A stretch of 64,000 nucleotides of DNA. Source: Haladaptatus salinisoli (lineage in GTDB: Archaea > Halobacteriota > Halobacteria > Halobacteriales > Haladaptataceae). The position numbers were made by a program, and so were the translations under genes. Every line of letters begins with the position of its first letter. Within the stretch, counting starts at the first letter, position 1. Shown here piece after piece: positions 28,739 through 37,602 of the stretch. The notes under the pieces were generated by a model. It was not told the DNA's origin. It ran no database searches and worked only from the letters and a program-made list of their open reading frames with translations. The stretch covers positions 1,972,823-2,036,822 of the forward strand of contig NZ_CP085327.1 of assembly GCF_020614375.1 (NCBI RefSeq). Reading direction: 5' to 3'.

Positions 28739-30841
28739 TCAAGCCCGAAACGCCGCCCACCGGAGCATGTCGTCGAACTTCACGACCGACTCGTACCGGT
28801 CGGTCGGGTCGTCGGCCAGCGCGGTCGATAGCACCTCGTCCACCGCTCGCGGGAGCGTCGGGTCGGCTCGTCGGACCGCTCGCTCGATTTCGCCCGGCGA
28901 GACGTCGGCGGGTGCCGCTCCGGTCACGAGGAAGTACGCGGTCGCGCCGAGGCGGTAGACGTCGGTTCGTTCGTCGGGTTCCCCGCCCGCGACCTGCTCG
29001 GGCGGAGCGTACGGCGAGGGGTCGCCCCGCTCGCCGAGCGCGGCGGCGAGTTCCCAGTCGCTCACGTCCGCCGTCCCGTCGCCGTCGACGAGAATCGTTC
29101 CCGGGTCGAGTCCGCCGTGGACCAGTCCGTCGGCGTGGGCGCGGTGAACCGCCGCGTTCGCTTCCGAGAGGGCGTCGATTCGCTCCGCCAGCGGTCGGCC
29201 GTCGTCGGCGAGCGACCCGCCCTCGTACTCGGGTAGTTCGATCCACTCGTCGCCGTGGTCGAGCACCGGTACGACCCCCGTCCGGTCGCTCAGGTCGGCC
29301 CATCGCTCGACCGCCGCGCGGAACGTCTCCGCGAGATCCGGGTCGGTCAGACGCTTCTCCCGCACGACCGACGGCCCGTCGTCGGTGTGCTTTCTGACGA
29401 GGTACGTTTCGGTGAACTCGTCCGCGGCGAGGCGCTCGAGGCGACCGTACTCCAATTTCGGCTCCGGGTCGACGGCGGGCGGGTCCTCGTCCTCGTTCAG
29501 TCGGCGGTACGCCGCGAACGCGCCGGTTCCGACGAGAATCCCGGAGAAGGCGAGACCGACGCCGGACCCGAGAAAGTCCGTCGTGTCGTCCACGACCGCG
29601 GCGAGAAACGGGCGTCGTCGGTCGAATCCGTACAGCGCTCCCTCCGTTCCGACGACGATTCGATCCCCCGCGGCGGTCGCCATCGTGACGGACGGGTCCG
29701 CCTGGAACGACCACCGAAGCGTTCCGTCGTCGGCGGACAGCGCGTAGAGGCGGGCGCCGTGCAGGAAGTAGCCGATACCGTCGTGGACGTCGCCCCAGAA
29801 TCGATAGAAGTCGTCGCCGGTGGGGAGTTCGAACGTCCAGCGTTCCGTCCCGTCGAAATCGACCGCGGAGATGGCTCCTCGCGTCGCCGAGAACACCGCG
29901 CCGTCGCCCACGATGGGTTCGTATCCGTTCACCATTTTGGCGTCGTACCGCCAGCGTACGCTCCCCTCTGTCACGTCTATCGCGGAGAGCTTCTTCCCCC
30001 ACCGGTACAGCGTGCCGTCGTGCAAGACCGGTCGCGGGACCGTACCGTCCGTGGCAACCGACCACAATCTGGAGCCGTCCGCGGGGTCGAGCGCGAGCGA
30101 CGCACCCTCGCTCTCGCAGTACGCGCGCTCCCGGTCGGCGAGCGTCAGGCGAACGCCGTCCAGCCCCCGCTCCGCCGCTCCCCAGCGTTTTCTACCGTCC
30201 TTCGCGGAGCGAGCTTCGATATCGTTCGACGAGCCGACGTACACCGTATCGCCGACGTGAACGAGTCGATAGACGTGTCGTTCCATCCCGAACGACTCCT
30301 CCCACGCCTTCTCTCCGGCGTTCAGGTCGATTGCGGTGACTTCGGATTGGTTCGATACGTAGGCGTTTCCGCCGCCGAACTCCACGCCGTACGAGTGGTC
30401 GCCGAGCGGACACCGCCATCGTTCGTCGCCGCTCTTCGGGTCGAGCGCGACGAACGCAGATTCTCGCCCCGTCCGCCCCTCGCCGACGGTCGCCACGGCG
30501 TAAACGGTGCCCCCCTCGACGAACAGGTTGTACAGCGACGGGAACGAAACGGTCCACTTCTCGTTCCCGTCCGCGAGTCCGAAGGCGTGAACGGTAAGCC
30601 GTCGCGGGTCGTTCGCGTTCGAATCGGAGACGCTGACCGCGTACACCGTCCCGTCTCCAGTGGCGAGGGGATAGTACGCCTCGACGTTCGACCCGGACAC
30701 CGTCCACTCCGGTTCCGGCGCGTCCCCGGCGGGCGGTTCGGTGGTGGTCGTCTGAGCGCGGCCGACCGCGGCGGCCGCGCCGAGGGTTCCGGAGGCCGAA
30801 AGAAAGCCCCGTCTGGAGAGCGAGGAGGGCGAGGAATCCAT
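28739..30841 (-). CDS. Secreted PQQ-type beta-propeller, TM helix and degenerate kinase domain
   Basis: A 700-residue protein. Residues 6-30 are a Tat signal (SRRGFLSASGTLG). About 40-415 form a PQQ/WD-type propeller with repeated AxDxxxGxxxW blades. Residues 423-446 are a membrane helix, and about 465-700 resemble a Ser/Thr kinase: VVREKRL with a Lys, VHGGLDPGTILVDGDG, DVSDWEL, YAPPEQ and DVYRLGATAY. The HRD Asp is Gly (HGG) and the loop Asn is Thr, so catalysis is doubtful. The topology implies an outside sensor joined to an inside pseudokinase. The nearest ATG (30841) is preferred. Confidence 0.88.
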   Translation of the reverse strand: MDSSPSSLSRRGFLSASGTLGAAAAVGRAQTTTTEPPAGDAPEPEWTVSGSNVEAYYPLATGDGTVYAVSVSDSNANDPRRLTVHAFGLADGNEKWTVSFPSLYNLFVEGGTVYAVATVGEGRTGRESAFVALDPKSGDERWRCPLGDHSYGVEFGGGNAYVSNQSEVTAIDLNAGEKAWEESFGMERHVYRLVHVGDTVYVGSSNDIEARSAKDGRKRWGAAERGLDGVRLTLADRERAYCESEGASLALDPADGSRLWSVATDGTVPRPVLHDGTLYRWGKKLSAIDVTEGSVRWRYDAKMVNGYEPIVGDGAVFSATRGAISAVDFDGTERWTFELPTGDDFYRFWGDVHDGIGYFLHGARLYALSADDGTLRWSFQADPSVTMATAAGDRIVVGTEGALYGFDRRRPFLAAVVDDTTDFLGSGVGLAFSGILVGTGAFAAYRRLNEDEDPPAVDPEPKLEYGRLERLAADEFTETYLVRKHTDDGPSVVREKRLTDPDLAETFRAAVERWADLSDRTGVVPVLDHGDEWIELPEYEGGSLADDGRPLAERIDALSEANAAVHRAHADGLVHGGLDPGTILVDGDGTADVSDWELAAALGERGDPSPYAPPEQVAGGEPDERTDVYRLGATAYFLVTGAAPADVSPGEIERAVRRADPTLPRAVDEVLSTALADDPTDRYESVVKFDDMLRWAAFRA

Positions 30842-30893
30842 GACCGTACTCACCAGCAGGAATTATTTAAACGTAGTGACGAACGGCGGAAAG

Positions 30894-31297
30894 TCAGTTC
30901 CCCTCGCTCGTGCCGAACCACCGATTCGCGTCGCCGAGGTTCCGGACGGATTCGAGCAGTCCCGCGCGCTCGTTCTTGACGCCGAGCGCGGCGGCGAACG
31001 GGCCGGTTTCGGCGACGTCTGCGGTTCCGCTGTCGAGCGCGGTGAGCGTCGCGCTGTAGTCGCTCGCGTACTTCAGCTCGACCGAGTCGACCGCTCCGAC
31101 GTAGCTCTCGAATCGGTCTTCGATCGGCGTGTACTGCGCCATCATCTGCTCTTGCGACTCCTCGGCGACAACAGGAACTCGAGCTTCCCGTCGACGTACG
31201 GCTGCTCGCCGAGCTTTCCGACACAGCCGGCCGCACCCGTCAAACCGAGCACACTCGCCGCGCTTGCTGCCTTGATGAACGTTCGCCGTTTCGTCAT
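30894..31297 (-). pseudogene. Broken PhnD-type phosphonate/phosphate-binding lipoprotein gene
   Basis: The frame starts at ATG 31297 with MTKRRTFIKAASAASVLGL and lipobox GAAGC, then GKLEFLLSP, typical of ABC substrate-binding proteins of the PhnD group. It stops near 31139. A shift of one base near 31163-31172 restores EESQEQMMAQYTPIEDRFE and ELKYASDYSATLTAL, plus ADVAETGPFAAALG. The match then ends in GLLESVRNLGDANRWFG, which looks like a family C terminus, so about 180 residues are missing. This is a frameshifted, internally deleted relic; permease and ATPase genes are absent. Confidence 0.82.
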
Positions 31298-31454
31298 TAT
31301 CGAGTCATTTTACTCTTATGCAGTTTAATGATACGTCTTCATATTTTTCTATCATAGCTTCACTATCCATACAGAAGAGAACGGTTATCGAACGACGCGC
31401 CTCGAAGGTTCCCGAAACGGAAGGAACTTGCGTACTTGGTTCGTACCCGCGACC

Positions 31455-32117
31455 ATGGACGCGACTCTCTCCGACCGGACCGAACGGACGGCGTCGGTCG
31501 TCGTGGTCGATTACGGACTCGGCAACCTCAGGAGCGCCGTCAAGGGACTCGAACGCGCGGGAGCGAACGTCGACGTCTCCGACGACCCCGCCGCGTTCGA
31601 TGCGGCGGACGGAATCGTCCTCCCGGGCGTGGGGGCGTTCCGCGAGGGGGTCGAAAACGCCGACCCGTACCGAGACGCGCTCGTCGACGCCGCGCGAGGC
31701 GGGACGCCGGTGTTCGGCATCTGTCTCGGGATGCAGATGCTGTTGACGACGAGCGAGGAAGCGGAACACGTCGGCGAGGGCGACGTGACCGGACTCGACC
31801 TGATTCCGGGGACGAACGTTCGATTCGCGGACGGACAGAAAGTTCCGCACATGGGGTGGAACGAACTGTCGGTGGAGCGCGACCACCCGCTCGTGGACGG
31901 CGTCGACGGCGAGTACGCCTACTTCGTCCACTCGTACTACGCCGTCCCCGAGAACGACGACGCCACGGTGACCGCGACCGACTACGGAACCCGGTTTCCC
32001 AGCGTCATCGCGGACGAGTCGGGAACCGTCTTCGGCACCCAGTTCCACCCCGAGAAGAGCGGCGAGACGGGGTTGCGAATACTCCGGAACTTCGTCGAGA
32101 TCTGTGGCGAGGACTGA
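31455..32117 (+). CDS. hisH: Imidazole glycerol phosphate synthase, glutaminase subunit
   Basis: A 220-residue class I glutamine amidotransferase. It hydrolyses glutamine and passes ammonia to HisF to make IGP and AICAR in histidine synthesis. The signature VVDYGLGNLRSAVKGLERAG opens the protein. The nucleophile is C90 in PVFGICLGMQ, and the His-Glu pair is H198/E200 in TQFHPEKSG. VPHMGWNEL is also diagnostic. The ATG at 31455 is chosen over an upstream TTG. No other his genes are nearby, consistent with scattered his genes in haloarchaea. Confidence 0.97.
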   Translation: MDATLSDRTERTASVVVVDYGLGNLRSAVKGLERAGANVDVSDDPAAFDAADGIVLPGVGAFREGVENADPYRDALVDAARGGTPVFGICLGMQMLLTTSEEAEHVGEGDVTGLDLIPGTNVRFADGQKVPHMGWNELSVERDHPLVDGVDGEYAYFVHSYYAVPENDDATVTATDYGTRFPSVIADESGTVFGTQFHPEKSGETGLRILRNFVEICGED

Positions 32118-32349
32118 GTCCAACGGCGCATCGGGATGGGGTGGCGTCGGGATTTATAACGAGTTGAAATTTTAGTGGTGCGAGCTCACCAGTTCCCCTC
32201 TCCGACATTTACACCGGTATCTCTCCGAGAAGTAGCATCTCTACCCGAAGTGGTGAGCAGGTCCGACCGCTCGGCTGGAAAACAGATTCCGTATCGATTT
32301 CTGAAAAAGCGGGGATATACAACGAGGTTCGTCAATACTACCAATACGA

Positions 32350-32892
32350 ATGCCCGGCCCAGCGTATCTCCGCGGCGATACGATCACTCTACACACGGTC
32401 GAAGAGGAAGATCTCGCGTTTATACGAGAAGGGTTCAACGACCCGCGAATCCGCAATAACGTCGGACGATACACTCCCTCGAATCACGCGCAACAGCAGA
32501 CGTTTCACGAAGAACGAGTCACCGAGAGCGAGGATTGCATCTACTTTCTCATCTGTGTCGATGAGACGCCGGTCGGTCTCCTCTGGCTTTTCTCGCTCGA
32601 CTATCAGCGAGGAAAGGGTGAAATCGGCCTCTGGATCACGCCGGACGAATGGGGCAACGGTTACGGAACAGATGCCGTGGCGCTCGTCGTCGACTACGGC
32701 TTCGAGCAACTTCGTCTCCACAAACTCATCGCACGCGTCCAAGAATCGAACGCCGCCTCGAAGCAGATTTGGGAGTCGCTCGGCTTTACGCAGGAAGGGT
32801 TTCAACGCGACGAGTTCTACTCCGACGGTGAGTATGTGAGCTACTATTACTTCGGAATCATTGCGGACGAGTGGGATGCGGACCCCGTGTGA
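32350..32892 (+). CDS. GNAT acetyltransferase (RimJ/RimL type), low-GC copy
   Basis: A 180-residue GNAT enzyme that transfers an acetyl group from acetyl-CoA to an amine; the substrate is unknown. ITLHTVEEEDLAFIREGFND starts the fold. The acetyl-CoA site is TPDEWGNGYGTDAV (R/Q-x2-G-x-G/A variant), followed by LHKLIARVQESNAASKQIW and the C-terminal SLGFTQEGFQRDEFY. The gene has noticeably lower GC and more A/T third bases than most of the window. A diverged paralogue with the same head (MPGP) is at 54731-55270. Confidence 0.9.
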   Translation: MPGPAYLRGDTITLHTVEEEDLAFIREGFNDPRIRNNVGRYTPSNHAQQQTFHEERVTESEDCIYFLICVDETPVGLLWLFSLDYQRGKGEIGLWITPDEWGNGYGTDAVALVVDYGFEQLRLHKLIARVQESNAASKQIWESLGFTQEGFQRDEFYSDGEYVSYYYFGIIADEWDADPV

Positions 32893-33012
32893 ACTCGGGA
32901 CGGTGGAGACTTTCGACAGCACCATCCAGGAGCGAACGTTCGAACACGTCTAACGGCAGGATCGATATCGAATAATGCTCACTTTTTTCTTCTGATATCC
33001 ATACGAGTGCGC

Positions 33013-33423
33013 ATGGACGTTCGTGTGCTAGAAGGGGAGAGTGAACGCCGAGCGGCAGCGCCACTCCTTCAACAACTGTGGACTGACCGTGATCGTGACG
33101 AAATCGTTGCGTGGACTGGCGAGGAAGAGTACCGATTGTTCGGTGGATTCGCTGACGACGAACTCGTCGGAGTAGCGGGAGTCGTGATTCAACAAGTGCT
33201 CCATCATCGGCGCCACGCGTGGCTCTACGACCTCGTTGTCGACGAACCCCGGAGAGAAGAGGGATACGGAACCGAACTCGTTCGGTTCGTTGAAAAGTGG
33301 GCGAAGCAGAACGATTGCGAGTACGTCGCGTTGGCGTCGCCTGTCTCGAAAGAGGAGGTGCACCAGTACTATGAGAAGCGAAATTACGACCGATGGGGGT
33401 ACGTCATCGAGAAAGAGCTCTGA
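33013..33423 (+). CDS. GNAT acetyltransferase, short type, low-GC copy
   Basis: A 136-residue GNAT domain protein. It has LLQQLWTDRDRDEIVAW, the core ELVGVAGVVIQQVLHHRRHA, and the acetyl-CoA-binding DEPRREEGYGTELVRFVEKW, then YYEKRNYDRWGYVIEKEL. The gene at 45331-45750 encodes a clear paralogue sharing these blocks. Base composition is lower in GC than neighbouring genes. The ATG at 33013 is used; a GTG two codons earlier is possible. Confidence 0.88.
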   Translation: MDVRVLEGESERRAAAPLLQQLWTDRDRDEIVAWTGEEEYRLFGGFADDELVGVAGVVIQQVLHHRRHAWLYDLVVDEPRREEGYGTELVRFVEKWAKQNDCEYVALASPVSKEEVHQYYEKRNYDRWGYVIEKEL

Positions 33424-33452
33424 TGGGGAGGAGGTGCATTCGCGAGGTGTCC

Positions 33453-33694
33453 TTATTCGGCGGCAAGCGCACGGTCTTCGGCGTCCTCGTCCGACAGGGT
33501 AGACGGTGCTATCGTCGACTGTGTGGACGTTTCGGACCGTGTGGGAGTCGTCGTGGACTTCCGGGTAGTCTTCGAGACGGTGATTTCGTGAGATTCGGGA
33601 TCGTTCCGTGATGCTCCGAGACAGCCCGCGGTTCCGAGGCCGATAGCGACGCCGCAGAGGGCGAGAACGTCCCTTCGAGAAACGAAGAGGACAT
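33453..33694 (-). pseudogene. Frameshifted small Tat lipoprotein gene
   Basis: On the minus strand one frame reads SRRDVLALCGVAIGLGTAGC, a Tat signal with lipobox, followed by a Ser/Thr-rich stretch and a stop at 33453-33455. It has no start codon after its upstream stop. The only nearby ATG (33694) opens a different frame. A one-base loss or two-base gain within TCCTCTTCG just after the ATG would explain this. The coding potential is small, and a sequencing error is an alternative. Confidence 0.45.
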
Positions 33695-33770
33695 GATTTC
33701 AGATAGACTGGAGTTCGCTAAATGCTTTCTGTGTCGGTCAGGCGCTCGATCGATAGCAACGAGACCGCGT

Positions 33771-34115
33771 TCACAGGAACTCGCGCACGTCCGAGTACCA
33801 CATATCGTGGTTATCCATCGCGTCGACGCGTCGGGCGATTTCCGCGGCCAGAACGTGCCAGCACAGCGCGGTCGGGTCGTCCGGATCGAGATTGTACTCG
33901 CTGTCCCTGCACGTGCAACCGTTCTCCACGATGTACTCGTCCTCGAAACCGACGACGACCACGAAATCGCGGTACTCCTTGACCCGTCGCTCGGAGACCG
34001 CCTCGATGGCCTGTCGCCCCCGGTCGTCGTGAACCGCGAGGATGCGCCGGACGACCGCCGGGGTGAGCTTTCCGACGTCGGCCAGTTCGCCCTGCCACCG
34101 CTCGACGGGGGTCAC
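33771..34115 (-). CDS. Small SWIM-type zinc-finger protein
   Basis: A 114-residue protein with GTG start at 34115. Residues C67-x-C69-x15-C85-x-H87 form a SWIM zinc motif, which in other proteins mediates DNA or protein contacts. The N-terminal half is helical (LADVGKLTPAVVRRILAV), and the middle shows strands YRDFVVVVGFEDEYIVENG. It consists of little more than the finger, with no transposase or ATPase partner. An apparent 786-codon frame through this locus is noise upstream of 34115. Confidence 0.8.
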   Translation of the reverse strand: MTPVERWQGELADVGKLTPAVVRRILAVHDDRGRQAIEAVSERRVKEYRDFVVVVGFEDEYIVENGCTCRDSEYNLDPDDPTALCWHVLAAEIARRVDAMDNHDMWYSDVREFL

Positions 34116-34370
34116 GGCGTCCCCTCCTCGGACGAGCGCGGACGACTCTCGGGAGACACGGTCCGTCGGTTCGGACGGGTGAAATAAACTCGTTCCGGTA
34201 CCTGACGGCGATCGTCCCGTTCGTCGTCGGAACCGCCGACGACGGGAACGCGGTCCCGCCTCCGGAAGCACCTCGCCCGCCGGCCGCCGCCGAAACGCGA
34301 CCATCCTCCCGAGCGGCGTTTTCGCGCTCGTTCCGTACGCCTTTTCGCGCCGCGACCCCGACTTCGGACC

Positions 34371-35477
34371 ATGAACGTCCGCGAAGGTGACGTCGAGGTG
34401 GCCGTCCCCGAACAGGACGGCGATAAAATCACCGACGACGTGTTCTTCAACCCGGTACAGGAGTTGAACCGCGACCTGACGGTGGCCGTCCTGCGAGCGT
34501 ACCGCGACCGCGAACCGCGGGCGGAGAGCTACCTCGACGCGATGGCCGCCTCCGGTATCCGCGGCGTGCGCGCCGCGAAGAACGACTGGGACGCGACCTG
34601 CGCGGACATCGACCCCGAGGCGGTCGAACTCTGCCGGGCGAACTTCGAGCGCAACGACCTCCCGGGCGAGGCCGTCCACCGGAACGCCAACGCGCTCATG
34701 CACGAGTCGGTGTTCGACGTGGTGGACATCGACCCCTTCGGCACGCCGATTCCCTTCGCCGACGCCGCGTTCGCCAACACCCGCGACCTCGTCTGCGTCA
34801 CGGCGACCGACACCGCGCCGCTCTGCGGGGCGCACTTCCGCAGCGGCGTCAGAAAGTACGGCGCGATTCCGCGGAACACCGATTACCACGCCGAGATGGG
34901 CGTCCGCATCCTCCTCTCCGCGCTCGCCCGGACCGCCGCCCGGTACGACGCGGGGGTCACGCCCGTCCTCACGCACGCGACGAACCACTACGTCCGGACG
35001 TACCTCGAACTCGACCACAGCGCGACCGACGCGAACGCCGCCGTCGACGAACTGGGTCACATCTACCACTGCGAAGACTGCCTCCACCGCGAGTACGACC
35101 ACGGACTCGTCGCCGACCCCCTCGACGCCTGTCCGGCGTGCGAGAGCGACCGCGTCCTCACGGCCGGCCCCGTCTGGCTCGGGCCGACCCACGACGCCGA
35201 GTTCGTCGCCGACGTTCGCGGGGAAGTGACCGAGGAGATGGGAACCGCGAAACGCGCGAGAAAGCTCCTCGACGCGCTCGAAGGCGAACTCCGCGAACCG
35301 ACCCACTACGACCAACACCGCCTCTGCAAGGAGTGGACGCGCTCCGCCTCCGGCATGGACGAGTTCCTGACTCGACTTCGAGACGCGGGGTACGAGGCGT
35401 CGCGCACGCACTACGGCGGAACGACGTTCAAGACGCCGGCGAGCGTCGCGGAGATTCGAACCGCCACGCGACCGTAG
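34371..35477 (+). CDS. trm1: tRNA (guanine-26-N2)-dimethyltransferase
   Basis: A 368-residue Trm1, which makes N2,N2-dimethylguanosine at position 26 of t[22 protein letters not shown] opens the protein. SAM-binding and catalytic blocks are [34 protein letters not shown] and [15 protein letters not shown] zinc ribbon follows: HCEDCLHR and CPACES. It ends with [18 protein letters not shown]. The ATG at 34371 gives the standard archaeal length. Confidence 0.97.
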   Translation: MNVREGDVEVAVPEQDGDKITDDVFFNPVQELNRDLTVAVLRAYRDREPRAESYLDAMAASGIRGVRAAKNDWDATCADIDPEAVELCRANFERNDLPGEAVHRNANALMHESVFDVVDIDPFGTPIPFADAAFANTRDLVCVTATDTAPLCGAHFRSGVRKYGAIPRNTDYHAEMGVRILLSALARTAARYDAGVTPVLTHATNHYVRTYLELDHSATDANAAVDELGHIYHCEDCLHREYDHGLVADPLDACPACESDRVLTAGPVWLGPTHDAEFVADVRGEVTEEMGTAKRARKLLDALEGELREPTHYDQHRLCKEWTRSASGMDEFLTRLRDAGYEASRTHYGGTTFKTPASVAEIRTATRP

Positions 35478-35513
35478 CGAAATTTTTTGTGCGATTTCGT
35501 GGAAACAGCGCAC

Positions 35514-36737
35514 GTGACTCTCCGAGCAACCGCGCGCGAAATCGTCGAGCGGGCACGTGAACAGGAGATAACGTTCCTCGCGGCCGGGATCGCTTACTAC
35601 GCGTTCGTCTCGATACTCCCCGCCCTGCTGCTGGCGCTCGCGCTCGCGTCGTTCGTCGGCGGCGAGACGTTCGCCAACGACATCCTCGCGACCGTCCAGA
35701 GCTATCTCTCGCCGAAGGCGCAGCGGGTCGTCGAAAACGCCCTCACGGACGTGTCGGGACGGGGCGGTGCGACGGTCGTCGGCGTCCTCGTCCTCACGTG
35801 GGGGACGCTTCGGGTGTTCCGCGGCCTCGACGAAGCGTTTTCGCGCGTCTACGGCGTGGACACCGAGGAGTCGTTTTTCGAGACGTCGACCGACGCGCTC
35901 GTGGTGCTCGCGGTTATCTCGCTCGCGGTCACGGGTATCGCTCTCGTCAACATCGCCCTCTCGTCGCTCCCGTGGCTTCCGTTCGCGGAGACCATCACCT
36001 CCCTCATTCTCCTCTTCGCGCTCGTGCCGATATTTCTCCCGCTGTACTACTTCTTTCCGGACACCGAACTCACGATTCGAGAGGCGCTTCCCGGCACGGC
36101 GGTGGCGACGGTCGGCTTGACTGCCCTGCAAGCGTTCTTTCAGGTGTACGTCTCGCTGAGCCAGTTCACCGCGTTCGACGTGCTCGGCGGTGCGCTCCTG
36201 CTCGTGTGGTGGCTCTACTTCGGAGCGATACTCATCCTGCTCGGCGTCGTCGTGAACGCCGTCCTCGCCGGACAGGGGTACAGGAAAACTAAAGACGCGG
36301 GAGGAACCAAGAAAAGACAGCAGGAAGACCGAGGAGAGTACATGACCGACGATACAGAGCAGTCCGCACCGGACATTCTCGAGCTACACGACGACGTGGA
36401 ACGCCTTCGGTCGGAGTTCGAGGAGTTCGAGCACGACGTCGACGAGCGCACGGTTCGAAAACCCGAACTGGAATCGGAGCTGAAACGATACGTCCGGAGC
36501 CGCATGCGTCGCGGGCACGCGCGCGGGTGGGGTCCGTATCTCGTTCTCTTGTACGGAACGGCGATGACGGTCGCCGCGTTCCGCTGGCTCGAAGCCGGTT
36601 GGGCCATCGGCGCGATGCTGGTAATCTGGCTCTCGACGCTCGGGCTCTACACCCTCATGGTGCTCGTCGGCTTCGGCGTCAGCGCGGCGGGCGTTCCGGC
36701 GCGCGTCGGCGGGCGCATCAGGGACTGGCGTTCCTAA
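35514..36737 (+). CDS. YihY/BrkB-family membrane protein with C-terminal extra domain
   Basis: A 407-residue protein. Residues 1-260 are a YihY/BrkB domain with about six helices: FLAAGIAYYAFVSILPALLL, VVGVLVLTWGTLRVFRGLDEAFS and FTAFDVLGGALLLVWWLYFGA. Then follows an acidic coiled-coil-like linker (DILELHDDVERLRSEFEEFE) and two more helices. The second part begins at an internal Met (MTDDTEQSAP) and could be a fused small membrane protein. A T-rich TATA-like element near 35480 fits a leaderless GTG at 35514. Function is unknown. Confidence 0.85.
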   Translation: MTLRATAREIVERAREQEITFLAAGIAYYAFVSILPALLLALALASFVGGETFANDILATVQSYLSPKAQRVVENALTDVSGRGGATVVGVLVLTWGTLRVFRGLDEAFSRVYGVDTEESFFETSTDALVVLAVISLAVTGIALVNIALSSLPWLPFAETITSLILLFALVPIFLPLYYFFPDTELTIREALPGTAVATVGLTALQAFFQVYVSLSQFTAFDVLGGALLLVWWLYFGAILILLGVVVNAVLAGQGYRKTKDAGGTKKRQQEDRGEYMTDDTEQSAPDILELHDDVERLRSEFEEFEHDVDERTVRKPELESELKRYVRSRMRRGHARGWGPYLVLLYGTAMTVAAFRWLEAGWAIGAMLVIWLSTLGLYTLMVLVGFGVSAAGVPARVGGRIRDWRS

Positions 36738-36739
36738 CT

Positions 36740-37579
36740 ATGTCGAGGGGTTGGGGCGTCATCGAGTTCCTCCGCGAAGTCCTCCCGGGGTGGGCACCCG
36801 AGGCGTTCGTGTACGTGACGCAACTCGGAGACGCGTGGTTCCTCTTCGTCCTCCTCTCGTTGCTCTACTGGTTCGGCGACGACCGCGAGCGGTGGGGTTT
36901 CGTCCTCGGCGCGACCCTCGGCGCGCTCGCGCTGACGCTCCTGTTGAAGGGGCTGTTCGGCCTCCCGCGCCCGCGCGCGGCGCTCCAGTTCGTCCACGCG
37001 TCGGGCTACGGCTTCCCGAGCGGTCACGCGATAGGCTCGACGGTCGTCTGGGGACTGCTGGCGCTGTCCATCGAGCGCTCCCACCATCACGTCCGCGTGG
37101 CGGTCGCGGCCACCGTCGTCGCGCTGGTCGCGCTCTCCAGACTCGTCATCGGCGTCCACTTCGCCGTCGACGTGATAGTCGGCGTCCTCGTCGGCCTCGC
37201 CTACCTCGCCGTCGTCGTTCGGGGGCTGGACTGGCGACCGCGGCCGACGTTCGCGCTCGCCGCCGGAATCGCGTTCGCGGCGATGGTCGTCGCGGTGCTC
37301 GTCGCTCCGCGAAACTGGACGGTCGACTCCGTCGCCGCGTTCGGCGGCACGACCGGCGCGCTGGTGGCGTGGTTCGCGATGGACCATCCGTTGAACGACC
37401 GGGTCGGCCCCGCCGCGGCGGTCGTCGGCCTGCTGTTGCTCGGCGCGTTGTCCTACGTCGGACTCCGCCTGTCGGTTCCGCTCTCGGCGGTGTTCGTCAT
37501 CAACGCCGTCTCGCAGGGGGGTATCCTCGCCTATCCGCGCGTCGTCGGTCGGGTCGGTGGGCGACGAGTAGATTCGTGA
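36740..37579 (+). CDS. PAP2-family membrane phosphatase
   Basis: A 279-residue membrane acid phosphatase of the PAP2 family. The three catalytic motifs are present: KGLFGLPRPRAA, GFPSGHAIGS and SRLVIGVHFAVDVIVG. Substrates are typically lipid phosphates or diphosphates, so it could recycle polyprenyl carriers in parallel with UppP. About four further helices follow the domain. The ATG lies two bases after the YihY stop, so the two are probably co-transcribed. Confidence 0.92.
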   Translation: MSRGWGVIEFLREVLPGWAPEAFVYVTQLGDAWFLFVLLSLLYWFGDDRERWGFVLGATLGALALTLLLKGLFGLPRPRAALQFVHASGYGFPSGHAIGSTVVWGLLALSIERSHHHVRVAVAATVVALVALSRLVIGVHFAVDVIVGVLVGLAYLAVVVRGLDWRPRPTFALAAGIAFAAMVVAVLVAPRNWTVDSVAAFGGTTGALVAWFAMDHPLNDRVGPAAAVVGLLLLGALSYVGLRLSVPLSAVFVINAVSQGGILAYPRVVGRVGGRRVDS

Positions 37580-37602
37580 AAGAAGGGTTCGCGGCGACCG
37601 TC

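Noticed and set aside
32225..32290. Possible tRNA-like fold in the gap before the first low-GC GNAT gene
   Set aside because: No matching acceptor and T arms could be paired.
34116..36131. Most of a 786-codon minus frame
   Set aside because: Only the last 115 codons (33771-34115) encode the SWIM protein; the rest is opposite trm1 and YihY.
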